A stretch of DNA of 64,000 nucleotides from Zhihengliuella sp. ISTPL4 (GTDB taxonomy: Bacteria; Actinomycetota; Actinomycetes; Actinomycetales; Microbacteriaceae): positions 1,456,727 to 1,520,726 of the forward strand of contig NZ_CP025422.1 of assembly GCF_002848265.1 (NCBI RefSeq). Direction: 5' to 3'. The first letter of the stretch is position 1. Each line of letters starts with the position of its first letter. Of the stretch, positions 26,325 through 34,252 are shown piece by piece. A program made the position numbers and the translations under genes. The notes beneath the pieces are model-generated. The model made no database searches and was not told the DNA's origin. It saw only the letters and a list, made by a program, of their open reading frames with translations.

Positions 26325-26582
26325 GTGCCTGATTCCCCCCGCCCCGCATCGGATGTCCTCTGGGCGTGCGTCGAGGACGGCTTCCACGTCGGAAGCCGCG
26401 GCGGAGACTTCCTCGGCTACGTCGACCGTCAGCCCGACGGCCGCTTCGCCGCGTTCTCCGCGTCCGCGCAGCCGCTCGGTCTGCACGCCACGTTGAGCGA
26501 CGCGACCACGGAGGTCGTCGCCCACGCCGGCCCCTCGGAGGGCGATGCCGCCCTCGGTACTCCGGAGCTGGTGCAGGGGTGA
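26325..26582 (+). CDS. Hypothetical protein upstream of the BLUF gene
   Basis: 85 residues from a GTG start with GGTGGAG just upstream. Soluble, with strands like LWACVEDGFHVGSRGGDFLGYVD. No family recognised. Its stop overlaps the BLUF start (GTGA), so it is the first gene of a three-gene operon and may act with the light sensor. Confidence 0.6.
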   Translation: MPDSPRPASDVLWACVEDGFHVGSRGGDFLGYVDRQPDGRFAAFSASAQPLGLHATLSDATTEVVAHAGPSEGDAALGTPELVQG

Positions 26583-27073
26583 CGGCGGCCACGGCCGACG
26601 GCCTGCTCCGCCTCGTCTACACCAGCACGGCGGCGCAGCCGTTCCGGGAGACCGCCCTGGAGCAGCTCCTCGAACAGTGCCGGCGGTCCAACGCGGCCCG
26701 CGACATCACCGGACTGCTCCTGTTCCGTCAGGGCCGCTTCCTGCAGGTCCTCGAAGGGCCGGTCAAGGCGGTGCGTCAGCTCGTCGACACGATCGCGGAC
26801 GACCCGCGTCACCACGCGATGCGCATCCTGTGGGAGACGCCGATCACCGCCCGGCTCTTCTCGGACTGGTCGATGGGCTACCGGTCGTTCCGCACGGGGA
26901 GCACAGCAGCCCCCACGGGCTTCCGCGACTCCTTCGACGACCTCGTCGACGGCGCGGACGCGTCCACCATGGAGCGCGCTCTGTTCGAGCTCACACTGTG
27001 GTTCCGCACCCGCTCCGGCGCGGCGGACCCGGTTCCGGCCACGAGCGGCGAGGGCACCTCGCTCCGGATATGA
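26579..27073 (+). CDS. BLUF-domain blue-light (FAD) photoreceptor
   Basis: 164 residues. The BLUF core is at 10-105: RLVYTS with Tyr14, Asn38 in the RRSNAARDITG segment, Gln56 in FLQVLEGP, and DWSMGYRSF. These are the Tyr, Asn and Gln that hydrogen-bond the flavin. No output domain is attached; the remaining 60 residues are helical. It therefore acts by protein contact, perhaps with the overlapping upstream (GTGA) or downstream (ATGA) gene products. Confidence 0.88.
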   Translation: MTAATADGLLRLVYTSTAAQPFRETALEQLLEQCRRSNAARDITGLLLFRQGRFLQVLEGPVKAVRQLVDTIADDPRHHAMRILWETPITARLFSDWSMGYRSFRTGSTAAPTGFRDSFDDLVDGADASTMERALFELTLWFRTRSGAADPVPATSGEGTSLRI

Positions 27074-27354
27074 GCGAGCCCGCGGGCGGACCGGAGCCGT
27101 CGCTCATCCAGCAGCGCATGGCGCTGGAGCGGCGACGGAACGGGGGCGTCTACGCGATCGTGTTCTCGTCGGTCATGACGATCGGCTGGACGGTCGCGTT
27201 CCTCCTGGACGCCCCCGCGGGACTGTGGCGCGTCCTCAGCATCATCGTGTTCGCCGCGGGGATCATCGTCGGTATCGTCGAGACCCGCCGCGCGACGCGC
27301 GCGCTCCGTGAGTTCGAGGACCGCCACGGCCCCGACGCAGGCGTGCGGCGCTGA
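27070..27354 (+). CDS. Small two-helix membrane protein coupled to the BLUF gene
   Basis: 94 residues with two membrane helices (GVYAIVFSSVMTIGWTVAFLL and LWRVLSIIVFAAGIIVGIV) and charged ends. The start overlaps the BLUF stop (ATGA). Function unknown; it may be an output partner of the photoreceptor. Confidence 0.6.
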   Translation: MSEPAGGPEPSLIQQRMALERRRNGGVYAIVFSSVMTIGWTVAFLLDAPAGLWRVLSIIVFAAGIIVGIVETRRATRALREFEDRHGPDAGVRR

Positions 27355-27365
27355 GCCGTCGCACG

Positions 27366-27707
27366 TCAGCGACCGAAACCGATGCTGAAGCCGCCCGAGA
27401 AGAGCACCGCACCGAGGCCCACGACGGCCATGCCGACCAGGAGCACCCACGCCCCGCCGCGGACCCCGCTCCGCCCGTGGCGCGATCCGGACGTGAGAAG
27501 CAGGACGGCCGTTGGCGCGAGCAGCAGCCCGCCGAAGAGGAGGGCTGGGGCGACACGGACCTCCGGCGTGGGGCAGGGGAACGCGAGTGCGCACACCGTC
27601 GGCACTCCCTGAGCCAGCCAGAGGAGCAGCCACGTCACGAGCACGACGACGACCGCCGGCAACGCTCTCCTCAGGAGGCGCGGTGGACTCGTCTCTGCCT
27701 GCTGCAC
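27366..27707 (-). CDS. Hypothetical membrane protein
   Basis: 113 residues from GTG 27707, chosen because GGAGAG lies 7 nt upstream and longer frames add Arg/Pro-rich sequence. Three hydrophobic helices are seen (ALPAVVVVLVTWLLLWLAQGV, VAPALLFGGLLLAPTAVLLL, GAWVLLVGMAVVGLGAVLF). A Cys pair sits in the first loop (VCALAFPCP). Not recognised. Confidence 0.55.
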   Translation of the reverse strand: MQQAETSPPRLLRRALPAVVVVLVTWLLLWLAQGVPTVCALAFPCPTPEVRVAPALLFGGLLLAPTAVLLLTSGSRHGRSGVRGGAWVLLVGMAVVGLGAVLFSGGFSIGFGR

Positions 27708-27837
27708 CCCACCACTCTCCCAGGCGAACCGAGTGAGATCCAGACCTCGCTTCGGCGGCCCGGCTCGTCGAGCTTCACGAGCCTCGTCCGCTGGGCGATA
27801 GCATGGCGCCCGGCACCCCAGGCCGCAAGGAGCACCC

Positions 27838-28743
27838 ATGCCCGAAAGCACTCAGATGAACACACAGGTACGCCGCCAAGTCGCGGACGAACTGGGCCTC
27901 TACGTCTACATGCTCGTCGATCCGGAGTCCGGCGTTCCGTTCTACGTCGGGAAAGGGCGTGGGGAGCGCTACAGCACTCATGGGACGGACGCGATGCTCG
28001 CCGCGGCCCTGGATCCTGACGCGACAAGCGAGAAGATCAGGAGAATCCGAGCGATACGTGAGGCCGGCCACGAACCCGAGATCTGGATCGTCCGTCACGG
28101 GATGAGCTCCCAGAAGGAGTACACAGCGGTCGAGGCTGCATGCATCGACCTCCTGCGCTCGATGCCTGTTCTGCCGAAGCACTCCGGCGCTTCGAGGCTT
28201 CCCGAAGGGCACGCGCAACAGCTCTCGAACGCCCGGCGCGAGGCGTCGAGCGGGCACGGCATCATCCGCCTGGAGGATCTCTACGAGGAGAAGGCTGCGC
28301 CACTACTCACCACGGACGAACCACTCCTGATCGTCTCCCTCGGCGGCTGGGTCGACAGCCCGGAAGTCGCCGTCGATGGTTCCGAACTGACGGGTTACGG
28401 ATACAAGAACGCATGGCTGACACGAGCCGAACGCCTCAAGCATCTTCCAGAGATCGGCCACTCCGCGTCGAAGTGGTTCAAGTTCACCGAGCGCGAGGTG
28501 GAAAAGCGCGGAATCGAGTTCGCAGTCGCCGCGCATCGCGGCGTGACCCGCGCCCTCTTGAGAATCGAACCGGGTTCATGGAAGCACATCGGCGCGGGCC
28601 CAGAGCGCCGGAGCGGTTTCCGGTTCGAGATCGTCACCGAAGGTCCACTGTTCGATGAAGTGGTCGGCGAGTACGGCCACCGGCTGCCCCCGAAGAAGCG
28701 GGGCGAGCAGTCGACGTTCCGCTACTGGCCCTACGGCCGGTGA
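27838..28743 (+). CDS. LEM-3-like GIY-YIG endonuclease-domain protein
   Basis: 301 residues; AAGGAG lies 6 nt before the ATG. The N-terminal nuclease domain shows the GIY-YIG pattern: Y22-V-Y24, F35-Y-V-G-K-G40, Arg44, His48 and a later acidic residue in EAACIDLL, as in the LEM-3 branch. The C-terminal 170 residues (LLIVSLGGWVDSPE..., GYGYKNAWLT, FAVAAHRGVTRALLRI) are of unknown function. It ends 11 bp before the left direct repeat of the neighbouring island, so it may belong to an older insertion at the same site or to DNA-defence functions. Confidence 0.75.
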   Translation: MPESTQMNTQVRRQVADELGLYVYMLVDPESGVPFYVGKGRGERYSTHGTDAMLAAALDPDATSEKIRRIRAIREAGHEPEIWIVRHGMSSQKEYTAVEAACIDLLRSMPVLPKHSGASRLPEGHAQQLSNARREASSGHGIIRLEDLYEEKAAPLLTTDEPLLIVSLGGWVDSPEVAVDGSELTGYGYKNAWLTRAERLKHLPEIGHSASKWFKFTEREVEKRGIEFAVAAHRGVTRALLRIEPGSWKHIGAGPERRSGFRFEIVTEGPLFDEVVGEYGHRLPPKKRGEQSTFRYWPYGR

Positions 28744-28754
28744 ACCGCGACGCG

Positions 28755-28779
28755 ATCAGTTGTTGAAGCGGAACTCCAC
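28755..28779 (+). repeat. Left attachment repeat (copy of the ychF 3' end)
   Basis: 25 bp identical to 34253-34277. Read on the minus strand it encodes V-E-F-R-F-N-N-stop, the C-terminus of YchF. The match ends exactly there: the next base differs from the ychF copy. Confidence 0.85.
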
Positions 28780-28950
28780 CGGGTTCCGCCACGGATACAC
28801 CTCTGGCGAGTCACGGGTTTCGTCGAGCGACCCTTCCAACTCACTCGTCAAGTTGAGCGGAATCTCCGCTACCGAACAAGAGTTCGCCGTTGCCTTTGCT
28901 AGGACTCCTAGCCCTCGTTGACCGATCCGTGTACATTTACAGTTGGGCGG

Positions 28951-29046
28951 GGCGCATTTGGAATGCGGCTCGGTTCGCCGAGTGAGTACCGGGTTCGACT
29001 CCCGGACGCCAGAAGGCATGTCTCGAACATGCCGTCCGGCGTCCGT
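28951..29046 (+). ncRNA. Candidate structured RNA with a tRNA-like 3' half, upstream of a HEPN gene
   Basis: Four hairpins are packed in about 95 nt: CGCATT/AATGCG (28953-28967), CTCGG-TTCG-CCGAG (28969-28982), a 5-bp stem with 7-nt loop TTCGACT (28989-29005) identical in form to a tRNA T-arm, and an 8+7-bp hairpin (29003-29010 with 29038-29045, inner 29015-29021 with 29027-29033). The third and fourth share three bases, so they are mutually exclusive. A weak promoter (TTGACC at 28918, TACAGT at 28938) would start RNA near 28950. No matching 5' acceptor strand is found, so it is not a standard tRNA. It could be an RNA antitoxin, leader or att remnant. Confidence 0.4.
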
Positions 29047-29056
29047 GAGTAGATCA

Positions 29057-29767
29057 ATGACCAGTTACCCCAGCAGCCCAGCGTTCAGCAAGCACACCGA
29101 CAATTTACGCGCTATCACCTCAGCGCTCACGCAAGTGGAACGAACCCACAAACGCGCAATCCGCGAAAGCGACGAGCCAAGTGAAAAGGCAATGCGCATC
29201 GTCCACACACTCCTTTTGGGCGTCTACGCTGAGGCCCGGCTCCGCAAGATCTTGGAGGACCCAACCGGCTTTAACGCCCGTGAGCGTCAGCTAATCTGGC
29301 TTGAAAAGAGCCAGGACAAGCGCTGGCTCGCCTCTGTCGACTTTGCAGCACGCCGCCACTACAAGGTGATGTCACATCAGGATCTCAGCGAGGTCGCTCC
29401 ACCTCAGGCGTTCGACCGCATTGAAACGATTTCAGCTCTCCTACGGCATGACCTAGCTCCAGTGATCACCGATCGAAACAGGTTGGCGCACGGACAGTGG
29501 GTCCATCAGCTAAGAAGCCGTAGCGAGGACACGTTCACCGATACTTCCGTCAGCTTTGACTACAACTATGTTGCGCTTGACGCACGGAAGCAGTTGCTCG
29601 ATTTCATCGCGCGAATCGTGAACGTTCTTGCTGTGTCCGAGCCTACGTTTGACCGGGATTTCAGTGACCTCATGGAAAAGATCGGGCGGGTGAAGGCGAG
29701 TCTTAGCGGCGACCGCTACCCACAGTTCGCCTCGCAACTGCGTGGTACGAGGCTCAACGCTGGGTGA
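29057..29767 (+). CDS. HEPN-type protein of the ychF island
   Basis: 236 residues from the ATG at 29057, which follows the structured RNA by 11 nt. All-helical. The HEPN RNase signature RX4H is seen as R140-NRLA-H145 in TDRNRLAHGQW, at the expected place before the last helices. HEPN proteins of this type are toxins or abortive-infection RNases. No antitoxin protein is adjacent; the upstream structured RNA is the only candidate partner. It converges with the second HEPN gene. Family beyond HEPN not recognised. Confidence 0.55.
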   Translation: MTSYPSSPAFSKHTDNLRAITSALTQVERTHKRAIRESDEPSEKAMRIVHTLLLGVYAEARLRKILEDPTGFNARERQLIWLEKSQDKRWLASVDFAARRHYKVMSHQDLSEVAPPQAFDRIETISALLRHDLAPVITDRNRLAHGQWVHQLRSRSEDTFTDTSVSFDYNYVALDARKQLLDFIARIVNVLAVSEPTFDRDFSDLMEKIGRVKASLSGDRYPQFASQLRGTRLNAG

Positions 29768-30185
29768 CTAGCCGGTCCATCCGGCGCGACCATGCAAGAG
29801 TGTGCACATTAGCCAATCGCCCGACGAAACATGACTGGAGCTTCTGCTCGTAGCAAGAGACACGCGCGCGTCTCGATCTGGCACGCGTTCCCATCCAACC
29901 TGGTGATCGAACGGGAAGTGATCTCGCCTCAGCCACCGACGCTGCGATCAGGCTGCCGACACCGCCGATCCAGGCAGACACAACCGCACCCCAGATGTCG
30001 GGCCCCCTCAAGCTCGGACCAAAGCGAGTGCGAGACACACGTCCGCTCCAGCGGCGACTGAAGCCCCGTCCAACCTGCACGCTGACGCACGATGTGCGCC
30101 GACACGTTGGACCGAAGCTCCACCAAGTTCCGGCACATACCAACCTGTGGTTGCGTGACCGACGCCCGTACTGATGTCGACGCGA
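29768..30185. other. Spacer between convergent HEPN genes
   Basis: No supported gene. A minus-strand frame ending at 29754 contains a hydrophobic stretch (DIWGAVVSAWIGGVGSLIAA) that might be a small membrane protein from a TTG start, but there is no ribosome site. No terminator-like hairpin was found. Confidence 0.3.
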
Positions 30186-30872
30186 CTACGGCACGAGCTC
30201 GAGGTCTGGCTTCGGCTCGGCGGCCAGACCTGACCGTTTGGGCTCGGGCCATTTTGGCAGATCTGCGGCGCGCCCACCGTACGCGACCACACTTTGCGAT
30301 GCGAGGTCACAGCATGCCTGGATGAATCCCTCGGCACCCATGAGGCGCATCGAGTTTCTGCCATCCGCGAGCGGCCAGAGCGCGCCCGATTGGTTTGAAA
30401 CCGAACGAGGATCCTGACCATGGTTCAGAAGATCTCGCAGAGATTTCATGTCAGCAAGGTACGCGTTGAGCTGTTGCGTTCCGGAGTAGACAACCCAGCG
30501 AGAGCGCCGCCCGGGTCGATCCTGAAGAAGTGCTCGGGTTCGCACAGCCCATACGTTCGTGAAGAGGCGAACGTCGTGCTTTGCGCCTGCGTCACGGAGT
30601 CTGCCCGGGTTCAAAGGGATGACCCGTGTGTCGTCATTGCCTCTCAATATGTCGTTGAAGAATGCTTCAATCGCCCCATAGGCCATCGTGAACACCGCCC
30701 AGCGCAAGGCGTGCTGCTTCTTGGACTGCCCAAGCCTATTGCCGTCGTCATCGTGCAGCTTGTCGATATCACGATGAAGCGTGACGAGGCGACAGGGGTT
30801 CTCAAGACCATCGGCAAGTTGCTGGGCAGCATCAATCACGTGAGGCAACCGTACGTGCGCCTCCACAGGCAT
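30186..30872 (-). CDS. Second HEPN-type protein, downstream of the GHKL ATPase-nuclease
   Basis: 228 residues from the ATG at 30872, with AGGAAGGAG directly upstream. Helical core with WAVFTMAYGAIEAFFNDIL (typical first HEPN helix, with Tyr and Glu) and the RX4H motif R146-DLLN-H151 in KSLRDLLNHGQDP. The C-terminal 30 residues are Pro/Lys-rich and probably disordered. It starts 34 bp after the GHKL-nuclease stop and is surely cotranscribed. Probable role: an RNase effector controlled by the ATPase (inference). Confidence 0.6.
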   Translation of the reverse strand: MPVEAHVRLPHVIDAAQQLADGLENPCRLVTLHRDIDKLHDDDGNRLGQSKKQHALRWAVFTMAYGAIEAFFNDILRGNDDTRVIPLNPGRLRDAGAKHDVRLFTNVWAVRTRALLQDRPGRRSRWVVYSGTQQLNAYLADMKSLRDLLNHGQDPRSVSNQSGALWPLADGRNSMRLMGAEGFIQACCDLASQSVVAYGGRAADLPKWPEPKRSGLAAEPKPDLELVP

Positions 30873-30906
30873 GCTCCTTCCTTTCGAAACCAGGTGGGCA
30901 CCCGAC

Positions 30907-32874
30907 CTAGCTCGGATCGTCCTCCGAGAACAGCCCCTCGGGCAGCACGTCTGCATGGTGCTCGTGAAGGTACCGCTTGACGTCGAGGAGGGAGGCATCG
31001 TGCTGCAATCCGCGTTTGTAGTAGAGCAAGCGCTGGTCCGCGGACTCGAGGATCTCCGACCATCGACGCACCCAGACCCGGTAGCGCAGCGGGGAGTTCG
31101 GGTCGAGCTCTGACTCGTCGAGCAGCCCCGACTCGCGGCCACGCTGGTTGATGTCGCGCCGCACGTCGTTGTTGTAGTCGTTCACAACGAGCACGAAATC
31201 CCATACGGTGTGGGTGCCAGCAAACTGCGGATCCTCGACGATGGCGCGGGCATAGCCCTTGATCTGGTTGGCCTCCTTGTACGACGCAACCACAGAGGGC
31301 GCCTTCAACTCAACGACCAGATGCCGCTTCGTCTCGTGCTCAGGCGCGCCCAGGGAGAACATCAGGTCCAGGCGGCCTTGGCTGCCGTCGGTCTTGGTAA
31401 CCTTCGTAGTGGGCTCCCCTTCGCGGCCAAGCACGCTGAGGTGCTGCTCGAGCGCTCGAGTGAGACCGATCTCCGAGCTCATCATGTTGAACTGCTCCCC
31501 GAACACCCAGCTCTCGCGCTCGAGGATCTTGTGCAGGTGGTCGCGTTCCTTGACCAGTCCCTTAGCTTCGGGGTTGAAGACGATCTCGCGAAGAGCGCTC
31601 AGGAAGTCCAGGCGGTCGGTCACATCGGTAGTCGCCCGAATGAGCCTTGAGAGCGGGGTGCGCTCAAGCAGCCGATCGAGTTCTTCGCTCTCACCGTCAG
31701 TGAGCCCCACGTACTGGTCCAAGAGCGTCTTCACACCGTCGGGATTCCGCTGGAGCGTGTCCTTGAGGAGACCCAGCGTCAGCTTCTCCTGGTCGCGCTT
31801 CTTGGGGATGTGCCGACGCACAGCGGTCGCGATGACGTCGAAGGTAGCTCGTTCGACCACCTCTTCTTCCGAGGCAGGATCGCCTTCGTAGGGGTAGGTC
31901 TTGGTCTCTTTCCAGCGTCCGACGAGCTCGCGACGCTGCTCGGCACGGCGAGCCTCGAAGTGGTCCTCGAGCGTGGAGTCCACGACCTGCATCAGGGATC
32001 CGAGCAGGGAGGTCTCCTGCTCCATATCGACGAGCAGCACCTCATTGGCATGCTCGGCCATGTCCTCCCAAAGGACGTACGCAGCGAAGTTGAAATCGGC
32101 ATAGCGCCTGATCGGCGTCTCATCGACAGGAACCCCCTTCTCGTCGCAGAGATAGAGCGTCCGGCCTTTCACGTCCCGCCATTCGACGACCTTCAACTCC
32201 GCTCGGCGATCGACGCCGTCGTAGGACCACTTCAGCTCGTGTGTCCTTTGTCGCTCGATGCTTGCGGCAGGGTCGATCTTGACTCCGTCGTACCGGACGT
32301 CGATCGTCGGGAAAGTCAGCAGATGCAAAGCAAGGGCAGCACCAATGCGCGGCCGCGCAGCGTCGCTTTCGAGGCGGCCAAGCGAGTCGCGACCTTCCGC
32401 TCGGAACTCGGTATAGGTCGGCCCCTGGGCATCGACAGGGTCGGGGCCGGAGAAGTCGTTGCGATGATGAATGGTCGACGAAACTCGAGTTTTCTTGAAC
32501 GCGCCCGTGGCATCCTGGCCAACGGTCTCCCATGTGATGCGGGTTCCCAGCGCGAAAGCGCGCAGCCGCCCCTGGCCAAGCCTGCCGTGCAGGGGCCGCT
32601 TCTCACGCTCGGTAACGCGCGCCCCGAGCTTCCAGGAGTTCCCCACCCACTTGAAGTCCTGCTCGACGCGTTCCGGGCTCATGCCGAGGCCGTCGTCGCG
32701 AACGGTGACGCCAACAATGCCGTCCGCGAGGTTGCGGTCCAGAGTGACTGACACCTTGTTGGCGTCCGCATCGAGGCTGTTCCAGATGAGCTCGATGACC
32801 GCTCGGATAGGATCAGCCTCACCGGCGAGGCGCTGGACCAAGTCGTTTCCAGCGATGAGCGCAATTCGAGGCAT
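30907..32874 (-). CDS. GHKL (Hsp90/MutL-like) ATPase fused to a PD-(D/E)XK, Shedu-like nuclease
   Basis: 655 residues. The Bergerat ATP site is complete: N-box E28-LIW-N32 with Asp35, D60-DGLGM, and the lid GRLGQGRLRAFALG (97-110). Next is a transducer-like region (to about 300) and a helical linker with ERDHLHKILERESWVFGEQFN, a pattern like the entry helices of DUF4263/SduA nucleases. The C-terminal nuclease has Asp503 (RLDLMF), Glu522-Leu-Lys524 (VVELKAP) and Gln537 (NQIKGYAR). It should sense DNA or another trigger through ATP-driven dimerisation and cut nucleic acid. Start at 32874; GAGG lies 2 nt upstream, so initiation may be weak. Annotated family names for this full architecture are not known to me. 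Confidence 0.75.
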   Translation of the reverse strand: MPRIALIAGNDLVQRLAGEADPIRAVIELIWNSLDADANKVSVTLDRNLADGIVGVTVRDDGLGMSPERVEQDFKWVGNSWKLGARVTEREKRPLHGRLGQGRLRAFALGTRITWETVGQDATGAFKKTRVSSTIHHRNDFSGPDPVDAQGPTYTEFRAEGRDSLGRLESDAARPRIGAALALHLLTFPTIDVRYDGVKIDPAASIERQRTHELKWSYDGVDRRAELKVVEWRDVKGRTLYLCDEKGVPVDETPIRRYADFNFAAYVLWEDMAEHANEVLLVDMEQETSLLGSLMQVVDSTLEDHFEARRAEQRRELVGRWKETKTYPYEGDPASEEEVVERATFDVIATAVRRHIPKKRDQEKLTLGLLKDTLQRNPDGVKTLLDQYVGLTDGESEELDRLLERTPLSRLIRATTDVTDRLDFLSALREIVFNPEAKGLVKERDHLHKILERESWVFGEQFNMMSSEIGLTRALEQHLSVLGREGEPTTKVTKTDGSQGRLDLMFSLGAPEHETKRHLVVELKAPSVVASYKEANQIKGYARAIVEDPQFAGTHTVWDFVLVVNDYNNDVRRDINQRGRESGLLDESELDPNSPLRYRVWVRRWSEILESADQRLLYYKRGLQHDASLLDVKRYLHEHHADVLPEGLFSEDDPS

Positions 32875-32980
32875 GACCTCAGTGTGCCAGTTGGCGGCGA
32901 CACACGTCGCGACCGCGGCGCGGCGCGCAGGCGGTCCACGGACCACGGGTTGCTCTCGCTTCGCTGCCAGGCGAAGGGGC

Positions 32981-33532
32981 CTACTCCAACGGCTGGATCC
33001 GTGGGTTGGATCGCGGAGGAAGATCCCAGCCGTGACGTGCATGGATGTCCTGCACCAGCTCTTCCGCGTTGGCCTGGAGCTTGGCAAGGGCTTCCGCGTC
33101 GTGGCCGGCTGACCGGAGATGGCGCAGGTTGCTGCTCAGCGCGTGCGACCAGCTCATCAGAGGGTCCAGGTTCCGCACCCGCCGTTCAACGGTGTCGCCG
33201 GGCTTGGCTGCCTCCATGACCTGTCGGCCGATGGCCGCGCCCAGCGTGCGCTCGGCCTCCAACCACGGGTCGATGCCGTCCCAGCCGTCGAGCTGGTCGA
33301 CGAGCGCGATCGACGTGATGCGCAGGTTGGCCAGCCGCTCCCCCACCGGCTCTGCGATGGGATCGAATCCGATGAGACGCTGCACGGCTTCCTGCACCGC
33401 GAACCAGCGTGCATCCTCGGCCGCCTTGCGCGACTCGGCGAGAGCCTCCTTCGCGCGCTTGTTTGCTTGGTAGGTGCCGACGCAGGCGACCACTAGCGAA
33501 ACGGCCGAGATCACCAGTGGGAGGACATCCAT
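32981..33532 (-). CDS. Membrane-anchored helical protein of unknown function
   Basis: 183 residues. One N-terminal membrane helix (VLPLVISAVSLVVACVGTY) is followed by a basic coiled coil (ANKRAKEALAESRKAAED) and a helical cytoplasmic domain. No catalytic motif is visible. It is on the same strand as, and 106 bp upstream of, the GHKL-nuclease, so it may be the first gene of that operon and anchor or regulate the system at the membrane. Confidence 0.55.
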   Translation of the reverse strand: MDVLPLVISAVSLVVACVGTYQANKRAKEALAESRKAAEDARWFAVQEAVQRLIGFDPIAEPVGERLANLRITSIALVDQLDGWDGIDPWLEAERTLGAAIGRQVMEAAKPGDTVERRVRNLDPLMSWSHALSSNLRHLRSAGHDAEALAKLQANAEELVQDIHARHGWDLPPRSNPRIQPLE

Positions 33533-34252
33533 GACTTGATCCTGCCATGTCGCTCAGACGCAGCGAAGCGCTCTTGGCCACTGCCGGCGGCCCCAGGTAC
33601 CGGGCAGAATCTCCGAGTCGCTCAGCGACCTCCTGCGACAGGTGACGCTGAATGCGGAGACCACGCACCTGCGATCCCACCACCTTCTTCAGCGGTTCTG
33701 CCACCTTTCCAGCCTCAAGGTTGGCAGTCATGACTTCCAGGAAGTTATCGCCTCACACTTCAAGCAACGTCGGCTCGAGCAACCTCGCGCCTCTCAGTCA
33801 CCGCATCGGCGAAGGAGGAGACTCGTGCAGGCACCAGACGCCCCCCTCACGGTTCATTCATCGCACCACGAGAGCCCGGGCGCTCGCTCACGAAACCCCG
33901 GCGGCCATGTTCGAGGACGCACAAGAAGAATGCTCCGCGAAGACTGAACGCCGATCACCGGCTCCGAGTTTTTGAGACGCGTCGAATATTGAGGCAGCAG
34001 GTTCAGGCCTCGACGTACCAAGAACATCCCCCGAGCGCCACGTGAAGGGCGCCAGAGCTCGCGCTCGTGGGATGACACGGGACATGCGGCCAGCTTCGCA
34101 GTATCCGACGGCGCGACGCCTATTGAGACAGCCACATTGTTGTCTACCTGCGCCGCCTCACGGCTCGACTCACGATCAAATGTTGGATCAAAACTCACGA
34201 CTGCGTGGAAGTCTTCACATTGCAGAATGCAAAAGTCCTGATCAAAGGCAAA
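33533..34252. other. Right part of the ychF island without a clear gene
   Basis: A minus-strand frame from the ATG at 33731 begins MTANLEAGKVAEPLKKVVG and IQRHLSQEVAERLGDSARYLG, protein-like for about 45 residues before it degrades, so it may be a gene remnant. Another minus-strand frame (34288 to 33854) starts inside ychF and crosses the junction; it is probably spurious. Nothing else supported. Confidence 0.3.

Noticed and set aside
23469..26525. Very long minus-strand open frame opposite the GH65 gene
   Set aside because: It is antisense to a well-supported GH65 enzyme and its composition (Arg/Gly/Val/His-rich) is typical of the mirror frame in high-GC DNA.
28930..29013. Complete tRNA gene in the ychF island
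   Set aside because: T-arm and possible variable and anticodon arms are seen, but no 5' acceptor or D-arm strand pairs, so only a tRNA-like element is reported.
29754..30143. Minus-strand small membrane protein between the HEPN genes
   Set aside because: One hydrophobic stretch but no start signal; mentioned only as a possibility in the spacer entry.
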